Shown here in pieces: positions 50,249 to 58,034 of a DNA stretch of 64,000 nt; the first letter of the stretch is position 1, and each line of letters opens with the position of its first letter. This DNA is from Acidisphaera sp. S103. GTDB lineage: Bacteria > Pseudomonadota > Alphaproteobacteria > Acetobacterales > Acetobacteraceae. The position numbers and the translations under genes were made by a program. The notes beneath the pieces are model-generated. The model was not told the DNA's origin and ran no database searches. It was given only the letters and a program-made list of their open reading frames with translations. The DNA is taken from the NCBI RefSeq assembly GCF_009765975.1, contig NZ_LMUJ01000031.1, positions 199,182 to 263,181 of the forward strand, read 5' to 3'.

Positions 50249-50878
50249 ATGGCATCGTTAGCGAACCACCCGGCGAACCGGGATCAGGCCAAGGTGATGA
50301 ACCGCTACGACATCACCAAGCGGATGGTCGGGCTGCTGCACCAGGATGAGGCGGTGATCGGCGGCATCGGCTACACCAACTTCGATCTGTGGGCGGCATC
50401 CGAATCAGCGTCCGGACGGCGGCAGCAGAATTTCTACATGCTGGGCAGCATGGGGCTGGCGGTGCCGATTGCGATGGGCGTGGCGATTGCCCAGCCGTCG
50501 CGGAAGGTATTCGCGCTGGAGGGCGACGGCTCGGTGCTGATGCAGCTCGGATCGCTGACCACCGTCGCCGCCAGGGCACAGAAGAACCTGTGCATCGTGA
50601 TCATGGACAACGGCGCGTACCAGATCACCGGCGGCCAGCAGACGACCACACACCAAGGTGCCGATATCGTCGGGATCGCTCGGGCGGCTGGGCTGACGCA
50701 GAGCGCGTGGGCGGCGGATGAAGATGCGTTTGTGGAACTGATCGGGCGGTCGCTGAAGGAAGACGGGCCGTGGCTGATCGGATGCCGGATCGATAATCAG
50801 AAGCCGGTGGACACGACGGAACGCGATCCGGCTCGGATTCGGGACAACTTCATGCGGGGGTTGGGGGTGAGAGGGTAA
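50249..50878 (+). CDS. TPP-dependent decarboxylase, C-terminal (beta) subunit
   Basis: 209 residues with the TPP diphosphate-binding motif EGDGSVLMQLGSLTTVAARAQKNLCIVIMDNGAYQ (GDG...N). It resembles ComE-type subunits. The alpha-beta pair acts as one enzyme on a 2-oxo acid; sulfopyruvate, phosphonopyruvate or another 3-carbon acid are candidates. The ATG at 50249 is 12 bases after the alpha stop; a GTG-rich stretch precedes it. Confidence 0.88.
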   Translation: MASLANHPANRDQAKVMNRYDITKRMVGLLHQDEAVIGGIGYTNFDLWAASESASGRRQQNFYMLGSMGLAVPIAMGVAIAQPSRKVFALEGDGSVLMQLGSLTTVAARAQKNLCIVIMDNGAYQITGGQQTTTHQGADIVGIARAAGLTQSAWAADEDAFVELIGRSLKEDGPWLIGCRIDNQKPVDTTERDPARIRDNFMRGLGVRG

Positions 50879-51245
50879 TAAACGGTTCTGTCGCAAATTT
50901 CCCGGCAGACCTGCAATATCCTGTGCGATCGATGCAGCGATGGCCCCGACGACGGAACACAACCGATTCTTGAATTCGTCGTCGCATCATCGCATGGGCG
51001 GCCGCAATCCTAAGCGGAGGCAATATGGGCCGGCGGTTCGCCAGGAACCGTTGCTCCCGCTGTGCGCAAACGTCCTATGACACGGTCCAGATAGACCGTG
51101 TTGCAGTGGTCAATGGCAACGGTGACTAGGCTCAGGCCTGACACGCGGAAACTTTGGCTTCGGTGTCCCCCGGCCGCGTCATCGCGGCCGGATTGCCAGA
51201 GCTTCCTGCGACGCGACTGCTGCGTCCAGTCAGGATGGGACGGCT
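50879..51245. other. Convergent intergenic region with one hairpin
   Basis: About 370 bases between the convergent decarboxylase and glycine-rich genes. No gene is visible. It contains one perfect hairpin at 51170-51191 without a T-run. Confidence 0.6.
51170..51191. other. Perfect 9-bp hairpin with 4-base loop
   Basis: CCGGCCGCG (51170-51178), loop TCAT, CGCGGCCGG (51183-51191). There is no T-tract in either direction. It lies between the two convergent genes and may stop transcription from both sides. Confidence 0.55.
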
Positions 51246-52169
51246 CTAACCGCGCCGGCGGCGCGCGAGCCTGATCCCGGCGAGCGCGGTGACGAGGATC
51301 GCCGCCGAGGCTGGTTCCGGGGCAGGCGCCGGCCCCGCATAGCTGATCGTCACGTAGCCATTGCCGGTCCGAACGCCGGACTGAAACTCCGGGTCCAAGG
51401 CCCCAGCCTCGAGAAACGACCCGCCGCCGCCACCGCCGTCGAAATAGGAACCCCCACCACCGGAATATCCGCCACCGCCGCCGCCAGCATGCCTGGTTGC
51501 GCCGCCGCCACCGCCAAACCCGCCGGCACCACCCTGAAGGTTCGAGCCGCCGCCCATGAACGTTGCGTAACCGGAACCTCCGTCAGCCGAGACGGTGCCG
51601 TTGCCGTTTCCGCCCGCGCCGCTGAAGCCCGCACCTCCTGCGCCGTTCAACCCGGTCGCGGTGCCGCCACCGCCGCCCAGACCTCCGATTCCACCGGCGC
51701 CGGCGTTGCCGTGGCCACCGACCCCACTTTGCCCGTTCAGGCCTGTCACACCGGCGCCGCCGTTGCTGCCGCCTTCATAGGCCGCGCCGCCCCCGGCGCC
51801 GCCACCGCCGCCGGCCGCTCCCAGGAGCGTCGATCCGACAAACGCGAAGCTGCCGCCGCCGCCGCCGCCGCCGCCGGGACTGGCATCGAAGCCGCCCGTC
51901 CCCGAGGCCCCGGCACCGCCGACGACAACGCTCAACTCCTCCCCGGCGGTCAACAGAATCTCGCCGCTGACGGAGGCGCCTTCGCCGCCCGTGAAGCCCC
52001 CGGGCGAGTTGCCGCCCTGCGCGCCCGACAGAGTGATGTCGTATTCCCCGGTCGTGGTCACGTCGTAGGTCTGGGTCGTGCCGGTGTAAGAGAACGGCGT
52101 GGCTTGCGCGCCGGTCCCGGCAACACAGATCGCGAGCAGCGAGACACCCGCCAAAAGATCAAGTTTCAT
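51246..52169 (-). CDS. Glycine-rich secreted protein with PEP-CTERM-like tail
   Basis: 307 residues from the ATG at 52169 (behind GGGAAC; an ATG at 52181 is four codons upstream). The signal peptide ends near GTGAQA. A beta-rich start, FSYTGTTQTYDVTTTGEYDITLSGAQGG, leads into about 200 residues of extremely Gly-rich sequence of the ALK/LTK glycine-rich type. The C-terminus has PEPASA, a hydrophobic helix and a basic RLARRRRG end, matching the PEP-CTERM/exosortase sorting layout. It is probably an extracellular matrix or surface protein. The Gly tracts make antisense frames unusually long; those are shadows. Confidence 0.75.
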   Translation of the reverse strand: MKLDLLAGVSLLAICVAGTGAQATPFSYTGTTQTYDVTTTGEYDITLSGAQGGNSPGGFTGGEGASVSGEILLTAGEELSVVVGGAGASGTGGFDASPGGGGGGGGSFAFVGSTLLGAAGGGGGAGGGAAYEGGSNGGAGVTGLNGQSGVGGHGNAGAGGIGGLGGGGGTATGLNGAGGAGFSGAGGNGNGTVSADGGSGYATFMGGGSNLQGGAGGFGGGGGATRHAGGGGGGYSGGGGSYFDGGGGGGSFLEAGALDPEFQSGVRTGNGYVTISYAGPAPAPEPASAAILVTALAGIRLARRRRG

Positions 52170-52182
52170 TATTGTTCCCATT

Positions 52183-52203
52183 CCGATAACGCCACGTTAT
52201 CGG
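52183..52203. promoter_or_regulatory. Inverted repeat CCGATAAC-N5-GTTATCGG
   Basis: Perfect 8-bp arms (52183-52190 and 52196-52203) around GCCAC. It lies 13 bases upstream of the glycine-rich gene start, so it may be an operator or an mRNA hairpin that affects translation start. Confidence 0.6.
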
Positions 52204-52559
52204 TGACATGCAATCGGTGTGCTACGCGACAAAATGGCTGATTTCCACCGCTTTGCGTGACCCCGGCAAAGGGCGAAGCGGCCATCCTGTAAAGATTTCC
52301 GACTATGTCACCACCGTGTCTCCGCGCACCAGCAACGCGTCGGCACTTTCACGGCCCATCGACCACGTCCAAAGCTCGGGCATGGTAAGGGGTGCACACC
52401 GTGCGCATCCTTCATATCCGCCGCCGGGGAAAGCGCGCCGCCGTGGCGCGGCATGCACGTCGATACGATCCCGCGCGACGGTCAGAGGCTCCGACCAAGC
52501 CAATTGGGTCGATGTCGCTCGAAAATCGGATTTGCCTCAAAAGAAATCAAGCGGCTCGC

Positions 52560-52590
52560 TTGACCATAGGTAATGTTATGATATAACATT
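52560..52590 (+). promoter_or_regulatory. Promoter-like site overlapped by an inverted repeat
   Basis: TTGACC (52560-52565), 16-base spacer, TATAAC (52582-52587). An 8-bp perfect inverted repeat, AATGTTAT-GAT-ATAACATT (52572-52590), overlaps the -10. This is the arrangement expected of a repressed sigma-70 promoter for the receptor gene 300 bases downstream. AT-rich against its surroundings. Confidence 0.5.
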
Positions 52591-52869
52591 TCAATAGATG
52601 ATGGGGAGCAGGATGACGGCAGCAGCAGGCGCTACGAAGGTTCTCGGCTGCCGAAGTCGATGCAGGGGGCAACGCGCGCGCCGACAGTCCGGTGAACATG
52701 CGCAATACGTGTGTCCGATTATCGATGCGTCCGCCCCGCGTCATCCCAAGCTGCAAACTGCGGCTACCGTCGATACTTCAGTCTCTTACACATTTCTCCG
52801 GCGCCATGTCCGCGCGCCGCCCGCCTGAAGCCGTCTACCAAACCCGATAATCCATAATTCACCTGGATA

Positions 52870-52884
52870 ATGTTCGTCGAACAT
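52870..52884. promoter_or_regulatory. Palindrome just before the TonB-receptor start
   Basis: ATGTTCG-T-CGAACAT, 7-bp arms around one base. It ends 11 bases before the GTG start and abuts the ribosome-site candidate GAGGG, so it could form an mRNA hairpin or be an operator. Confidence 0.5.
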
Positions 52885-52895
52885 GAGGGCCACTC

Positions 52896-55283
52896 GTGAA
52901 CAGAAAAACGCGCGCCATGACTGCTGCCCTTTGGGGCATTTTGGTCACCAGTAGCCATCCTGGATACGCCCAAACCCCGACGGTGGTATCGTCTGAAACG
53001 GTGACCGGCGTCGCGCGCGACGCGTTGCAGCGTCCGCTCGACAGCGTTCAAATCCGCCTGGAAACGCCGGACGGCAAAGTGATCGCGCGCGGCACGACCC
53101 AAAAAAATGGCAAGTACACGCTGCCTACGGTTGCACCAGGTGTCTACTCGCTGATTGGCGAGAAGACAGGATTTGCGACCGCGACCGCAGTCGTAACGGT
53201 CGGGGCGAAGGGAGTGGCAAGCGATCTGACGCTCGCGTCCAACGAAGCCCTCGATATGAAAGTTGCAGCCGAACGGCTCGCCGCGGCACGGAGCGAGACG
53301 GAGCCGCGCATCGGCGCCACCACCTATACGCTCGACAACGGTGCGATCCAGGATCAACCGGGAGGCTCGAACATCCCGCTCAATCAAACCCTGTTGCAGG
53401 CCCCGGACGTCTCTCAGGACTCGTTTGGTCAAATCCATCTCCGCAATGACCACGCCAACATTCAATACCGGATCAACGGCGTGATTCTACCCGAGGGCAT
53501 CAGCTTTTTCGGCCAGAGCCTGAGCTCGCGTTTTGCGAGTTCCGTCGATCTCATCACCGGGTCCTTGCCGGCCCAGTATGGCTTGGTGACAACGGGCATC
53601 GTTGATATTCAAACCAAATCGGGTGCATTCGAGCCAGGCGGTTCAGTCGGCTTCTATGGCGGCAGCCACGGCTGGATGGAGCCAAGCCTGGAATATGCCG
53701 GGTCGGCCGGCAATCTCAATTACTATATCTCTGGGGATCTACTTCAGAACGGCATCGGCATCGAAAATCCGACCAGTTCGAGCAATCCGATCCATGATCA
53801 AACGAGACAAGGTCATGGTTTCGCCTATCTGGAAGATATCATCGACCCAACGAGCAAGATCAGTTTGATCCTTGGCGCCTACCAAGGCAGCTTCCAGATC
53901 CCGAACAGTCCAGGTCAGGCACCTGCTTTTCAATATCTCAACCAGACGAACTTCAACTCGACGCTGCTCAACGACACCCAGCAGGAGAGCAATGATTACG
54001 CCGCGCTGTCCTATCTCAAGACCGAAGACAACTACAGTTTTCAGATCTCGGCCTTCACGCGGTACAGCAGGCTTGCCTACTCCCCCGACGACGTCGGCGA
54101 TCTCATGTTCTTTGGGCTGGCGCAGAACGCGCTTCGCACCGACGTCGCGGAGGGTCTCCAGGCTGACGCAAGCTACAAGCTCAACGACAGCCACACCTTG
54201 CGCTACGGAGGATTGGTCACCGCGGAACATGCAGCCTCGAACACCAATTCCCAGGTCTTTCCCTGCCTTGACCTGGCATGCAGCAGCGTCGGAACCAGCC
54301 CAACCTCTGTCAATGACAGCAGCGCCATCACCGGATGGACCTACAGCGCCTATGCTCAGGACGAGTGGAAGCTGCTTCCGACCGTTACGCTCAATTACGG
54401 TGCGCGCTTCGATGTGCTGAACGCCTACACCAATACCAATCAGCTCAGCCCGCGTGTCAACGTTGTGTGGAAGCCCACGTCGGACACCACGCTGCACGCC
54501 GGCTATTCGCGTTATTTCACGCCGCCGGCCTTGGAGCTGGTCTCCGGAGAATCGATCGCCAAGTTCGCGGGAACAACAGGCTACCCCGCGGGGTATACAC
54601 CGGCATCCCCGCCCGCCGACGGAGCGATCTTGCCGGAGCGTTCGAATTACTTCGATATCGGCGCGGACCATACCTTCGCGCCTGGCCTGAAGCTGGGTGT
54701 GGATGCGTTTTACAAGATTGCGCAGGATCTGATCGATGAAGGACAATTCGGCGCGCCGATCATCCTCTCAGTCTTTAATTACGCCCACGCGGATGTTTAC
54801 GGCATCGAGTTTACCGGCAGCTATAAACGCGGCAACTGGTCGGCGTACGGCAATCTCTCCGTAGGCCGGGAACGTGCGACCCAGGTTGCATCGCAACAAT
54901 TCAATTTTACACCGGCCCAACTCGCATTCATTTCGAGCAACTACATCTATACGGACCACAGTCAATGGGTCACCGCTTCGGGCGGTATTGCTTACACCTG
55001 GTTGGGTACCCGCTTCAGTGCCGATATGATTTATGGATCGGGCCTCCGGCAGGATAGTGGCGACATTCCGAATGGGGGTACGGTACCCGGCTATACCCAG
55101 GTCAATCTCGGTGTCTCGCACCGCTTCCAGAACATGCCCGGCGGCCCGATCGAACTGAGTCTGAATCTGATGAATGTCTCTGATAGCATCTATGAAATCC
55201 GTTCGGGAACGGGTGTCGGTGTGTTCGCGCCGCAATACGGTCCACGCCGAGCCATCTACGCCGGCATACGAAAATTCTTTTGA
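52896..55283 (+). CDS. TonB-dependent outer membrane receptor with carboxypeptidase-regulatory-like domain
   Basis: 795 residues. The signal peptide ends near HPGYAQT. Residues about 30-110 are a carboxypeptidase-regulatory-like beta-sandwich (VTGVARDALQRPLDSVQIRLETPDG). A plug region follows (LLQAPDVSQDSFGQIHLRND, GSLPAQYGLVTTGIVDIQTKSG), then the beta-barrel, ending in the outer-membrane signal KFF. Receptors with this layout import siderophores, saccharides or metal chelates. It is followed at once by ExbB, ExbD and TonB genes and then by a quinoprotein island, so a metal chelate or alcohol-related ligand is an inference. A LutH-like lanthanide-chelate role is possible. Confidence 0.9.
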   Translation: MNRKTRAMTAALWGILVTSSHPGYAQTPTVVSSETVTGVARDALQRPLDSVQIRLETPDGKVIARGTTQKNGKYTLPTVAPGVYSLIGEKTGFATATAVVTVGAKGVASDLTLASNEALDMKVAAERLAAARSETEPRIGATTYTLDNGAIQDQPGGSNIPLNQTLLQAPDVSQDSFGQIHLRNDHANIQYRINGVILPEGISFFGQSLSSRFASSVDLITGSLPAQYGLVTTGIVDIQTKSGAFEPGGSVGFYGGSHGWMEPSLEYAGSAGNLNYYISGDLLQNGIGIENPTSSSNPIHDQTRQGHGFAYLEDIIDPTSKISLILGAYQGSFQIPNSPGQAPAFQYLNQTNFNSTLLNDTQQESNDYAALSYLKTEDNYSFQISAFTRYSRLAYSPDDVGDLMFFGLAQNALRTDVAEGLQADASYKLNDSHTLRYGGLVTAEHAASNTNSQVFPCLDLACSSVGTSPTSVNDSSAITGWTYSAYAQDEWKLLPTVTLNYGARFDVLNAYTNTNQLSPRVNVVWKPTSDTTLHAGYSRYFTPPALELVSGESIAKFAGTTGYPAGYTPASPPADGAILPERSNYFDIGADHTFAPGLKLGVDAFYKIAQDLIDEGQFGAPIILSVFNYAHADVYGIEFTGSYKRGNWSAYGNLSVGRERATQVASQQFNFTPAQLAFISSNYIYTDHSQWVTASGGIAYTWLGTRFSADMIYGSGLRQDSGDIPNGGTVPGYTQVNLGVSHRFQNMPGGPIELSLNLMNVSDSIYEIRSGTGVGVFAPQYGPRRAIYAGIRKFF

Positions 55284-55372
55284 GCAGGCTTGATGTCCCT
55301 TCTCGCCATAAACGACAAAGGAATATACATGCACACGATAGCCGCCAGGACGACGCGGTTTCAGGAGCAAGC

Positions 55373-56029
55373 GTGGAACAGGTAAGTGACGTCATCAATG
55401 CGTTACGGGTCGGCGGCGTGGCTGTCTACCCGCTGGGCCTGCTGGCGGTCGTTGCGATCGTTATCGTGATCGACAAGATGTTTCTGTTCTTCGTGCAGAC
55501 CCGCCTGCCACAAGACCTGGTAGCCCTGGTCGAAAACTATGGTTTCGGCTGGGACGCCCTGGCACAACGGCTCGGCCGGCTTGGCGCGCGCAACCATTTT
55601 GCGCGCTTCCTAAGCGTCATTCTTGACAATCGAACACATCCCGTTTGGTGGGTGGAATCACGCGCCGCCGATGAAGCGGCGCTGATCGAGAAATCTCTGG
55701 CCCGCTGGTTATGGGTTCTCGAAACCATTGTGACCGCTGCCCCGCTCCTTGGATTGCTGGGCACCATCACCGGCATGATTCGTTCGTTCAAGTTGTTCGG
55801 CAATCAGGGCCTGGTCGACCCCGCGGGGGTAACGGGCGGTGTGGCCGAGGCGCTGATCGCGACCGCACTCGGACTGTTCGTGGCACTGATCGCGCTGTTT
55901 GCTTTCAACTATTGTTCTGATCGTCAAGCCCGGATCATGGACGAAATGGAGCGGCTCGGCACCCGCGTCATTGATCATATCCGGCTCGATACGCAGGAGG
56001 ATCGGCATGAAGCTGCGCTCCGCGCATAA
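55373..56029 (+). CDS. exbB: ExbB/MotA-TolQ family proton channel
   Basis: 218 residues from the GTG at 55373, behind AGGAGC; an open frame from 55280 is an overrun of the receptor end. Three membrane helices are visible (VYPLGLLAVVAIVIVIDKMFLFF, TIVTAAPLLGLLGTITGMIRSF, EALIATALGLFVALIALFAFNY). It energises TonB with ExbD. The 3' end overlaps exbD by 23 bases. Confidence 0.92.
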   Translation: MEQVSDVINALRVGGVAVYPLGLLAVVAIVIVIDKMFLFFVQTRLPQDLVALVENYGFGWDALAQRLGRLGARNHFARFLSVILDNRTHPVWWVESRAADEAALIEKSLARWLWVLETIVTAAPLLGLLGTITGMIRSFKLFGNQGLVDPAGVTGGVAEALIATALGLFVALIALFAFNYCSDRQARIMDEMERLGTRVIDHIRLDTQEDRHEAALRA

Positions 56030-56399
56030 ACGCCGCCGCGGCCGCATCGAGATCATCCCAATGATCGATGTGATGTTCTTCCTGCTCGCGACCTTTATGC
56101 TGGCCTCTCTGACAATGCAGAACCTGCACTCGCTCCGGGTCGATCTGCCGCAAGGAAGCGCGACGCCGCTGGCCGTGTCAAAGTCGGTCACCTTGACCGT
56201 TACCGCGACAGGCAATCTTTTTCTGGATAAGGTTCCCGTGACACTCGATACGCTTGCCTCGGCGTTGAAGCCACCGGAAGGCCGGACGGTTGTGGTCGCG
56301 GCCGACAGGGCGGCGCCAAACGGGACTGTGGTCGAGGCCATGCTGCAAGCGCGCGAGGCCGGCGTAGAAGAGTTCGTCTTCGCCATTCGCAAGGAGTAG
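56007..56399 (+). CDS. exbD: ExbD/TolR biopolymer transport protein
   Basis: 130 residues from the ATG at 56007, behind AGGAGGA. It has one N-terminal membrane helix containing the essential Asp (EIIPMIDVMFFLLATFMLA) and a periplasmic domain. It is part of the private TonB energising unit. Confidence 0.92.
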   Translation: MKLRSAHKRRRGRIEIIPMIDVMFFLLATFMLASLTMQNLHSLRVDLPQGSATPLAVSKSVTLTVTATGNLFLDKVPVTLDTLASALKPPEGRTVVVAADRAAPNGTVVEAMLQAREAGVEEFVFAIRKE

Positions 56400-56401
56400 G
56401 C

Positions 56402-57112
56402 GTGCGGGTAGACAGGCCATGGGTCCGGTTGGCCTGGACACTGCCCATGGCGCTTGTTGTGACAGCGCTGGCCTTGACCGGATTTCTCGATGTCCTGACC
56501 CAAGGCGCGTCGCCACCCCCCGCATCCAAGCCAGTGGCGATGCAGATCATCGAACTGCCGCCACAACCATCGCAGCCCCAACCGGCACCGGCAATCGAAA
56601 CACCACCGCCGGCAGAGGCGACAGAGGTGCCACCGCCCGTAAGCGCGCCGCCGACGCCCACGACACCTATGACGCCAACGACAAAGACACTGCCGCCACC
56701 CCCGCCCGTGCCAGCACGGAAACCGCAGCCCACCCAACCGCCGCACCGCCGGGATCTGTCGCGGCAACGTCCGCGGGATCAAACCGCCGCACCGGCTCAG
56801 GTGCCTACGTCAGCACCTGTCACGCAGAGTCCCCCGGGCGGTATGACCATGGGGGTCCGGGCACTCTACCAGCCGATGCCGGACATTCCGGAGGAACTGC
56901 GGCATCGCGAACTTGCGGTTGTCGCAATGGCACGCTTCCACGTTGCGGCTGATGGCAGCGCGACAGTCACATTACTTCAGGCAACCGCCGACCCTCGCCT
57001 CAATGCGGCTTTGATGTTCGCCCTGCGGAAATGGCGTTTTTTCCCTGCCATGGACAATGGACAGCCGGTCGCGTCGACAATCGATATCCGCGTTCCTATC
57101 GATGTTCACTAA
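56402..57112 (+). CDS. tonB: TonB energy transducer
   Basis: 236 residues from GTG at 56402. A single N-terminal membrane helix is followed by a Pro/Thr-rich spacer typical of TonB (PPPPPVPARKPQPTQPPHRR). The C-terminal domain (ELAVVAMARFHVAADGSATVTLLQATADPRLNAALMFALRKWRFFPA) contacts the receptor plug. The dedicated receptor-exbB-exbD-tonB set makes a self-sufficient uptake system. Confidence 0.92.
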   Translation: MRVDRPWVRLAWTLPMALVVTALALTGFLDVLTQGASPPPASKPVAMQIIELPPQPSQPQPAPAIETPPPAEATEVPPPVSAPPTPTTPMTPTTKTLPPPPPVPARKPQPTQPPHRRDLSRQRPRDQTAAPAQVPTSAPVTQSPPGGMTMGVRALYQPMPDIPEELRHRELAVVAMARFHVAADGSATVTLLQATADPRLNAALMFALRKWRFFPAMDNGQPVASTIDIRVPIDVH

Positions 57113-57340
57113 CCCTGACACGCAAGCAGGGGATCCGAGCGCCCGCCATCCGGTTGCTTGACAGTGTTTTCGGCGGTCGCTACGGTCAAATGGCAAATAA
57201 TACTGGCAAGTAGGGAAAAGTTCCCGATGGACTAGCAACGTCAGGAAATAATTTGCAATGAACTGGAACAGTGCTGATTGTGCTGATCCTATCAGGTGTC
57301 AGTACGATGTCCCGGGCCGTTCGGCAGCGGCGCGCGCAAC

Positions 57341-57934
57341 GTGAACGACCATCGATCCTGGACAGAGTTATGGCCCCGGCGGTCTATGCTGGGAGTGGCC
57401 TATGTACTGGCCGCGGCGACCCGAACCAGCCTCCCTGCCCGCGCGGATGACCCGCCGGATGCCGCCCGCGGCATGTTGGCGCAGGTCGGCGATCAACTGG
57501 TTGCCTTCGGCAGCGAAGACGGCGGTGCTCCCCTCGCGGTGTCGGATATCCCGCCTCACAGCGACGTCGTCCTGGCCTGGCCGCTCGATACGGCGCGTCG
57601 TGTCGCGCGCAATGCGTCTCGGCTGAACCTCATCATTCTGATGCACTTCGACCCATCCAGCCTGTCCGGGCCGGAAACGGCGCGCGCCGCGAATGGCATC
57701 GTCGCTTTCACGGCGGTCTGTTCCCATCAGGCCTGTTGGGTGACCGACTGGCTGTCGTCCAAGCAGTTGCTTCAGTGCCCTTGCCATCAGTCCGAATACG
57801 ATCTGCGGCAGGGCGGAAAAGTGGTGTCCGGACCGGCACCGCGCGGACTCGCGGGGCTGCCGTTGAAGGTAGCCGACGGCAAACTGGTCGTCGCCGGCCC
57901 ATTCACCGATCGTGTGGGAGGCCAAAAGCTATAG
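57341..57934 (+). CDS. Periplasmic Rieske [2Fe-2S] protein
   Basis: 197 residues from the GTG at 57341; a GTG at 57296 is possible and the start is uncertain. A Tat-type leader (WPRRSMLGVAYVLAAATRTSLPARA) suggests export folded with its cluster. Ligands are C-x-H in CSHQAC and C-x2-H in CPCHQSEYDL, and both extra cysteines of the disulfide found in high-potential cytochrome bc1-type Rieske proteins are there. It is 100 bases upstream of the quinoprotein gene, so an electron-transfer role there is likely. Confidence 0.85.
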   Translation: MNDHRSWTELWPRRSMLGVAYVLAAATRTSLPARADDPPDAARGMLAQVGDQLVAFGSEDGGAPLAVSDIPPHSDVVLAWPLDTARRVARNASRLNLIILMHFDPSSLSGPETARAANGIVAFTAVCSHQACWVTDWLSSKQLLQCPCHQSEYDLRQGGKVVSGPAPRGLAGLPLKVADGKLVVAGPFTDRVGGQKL

Positions 57935-58034
57935 ACAACGCAGCGACGCGCGAACTGTGACGAGGCTGCGACGTCCCGCCAAAAGCAGGGCACGACGGTA
58001 ATGCCAAAGCAAAACGCAACCGGGGAGAACGTCG

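Larger units (their letters stand above)
52170..52895. other. Long divergent intergenic region
   Basis: About 725 bases between the glycine-rich gene and the TonB-receptor gene, with no convincing coding region. It holds three inverted repeats (52183-52203, 52572-52590, 52870-52884) and a promoter-like pair near 52560-52587. Short frames here (for example 52598-52828) lack family signals. The 300-base leader before the receptor might hold a further RNA element, which I could not identify. Confidence 0.55.

Noticed and set aside
52598-52828. Possible small plus-strand gene before the TonB receptor
   Set aside because: Arg/Ala-rich, no domain and no codon pattern of a real gene; more likely leader RNA of the receptor.
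53739-54746. Minus-strand frame opposite the TonB-dependent receptor
   Set aside because: The receptor frame has signal peptide, plug and C-terminal aromatic residue; the antisense product has no motif.
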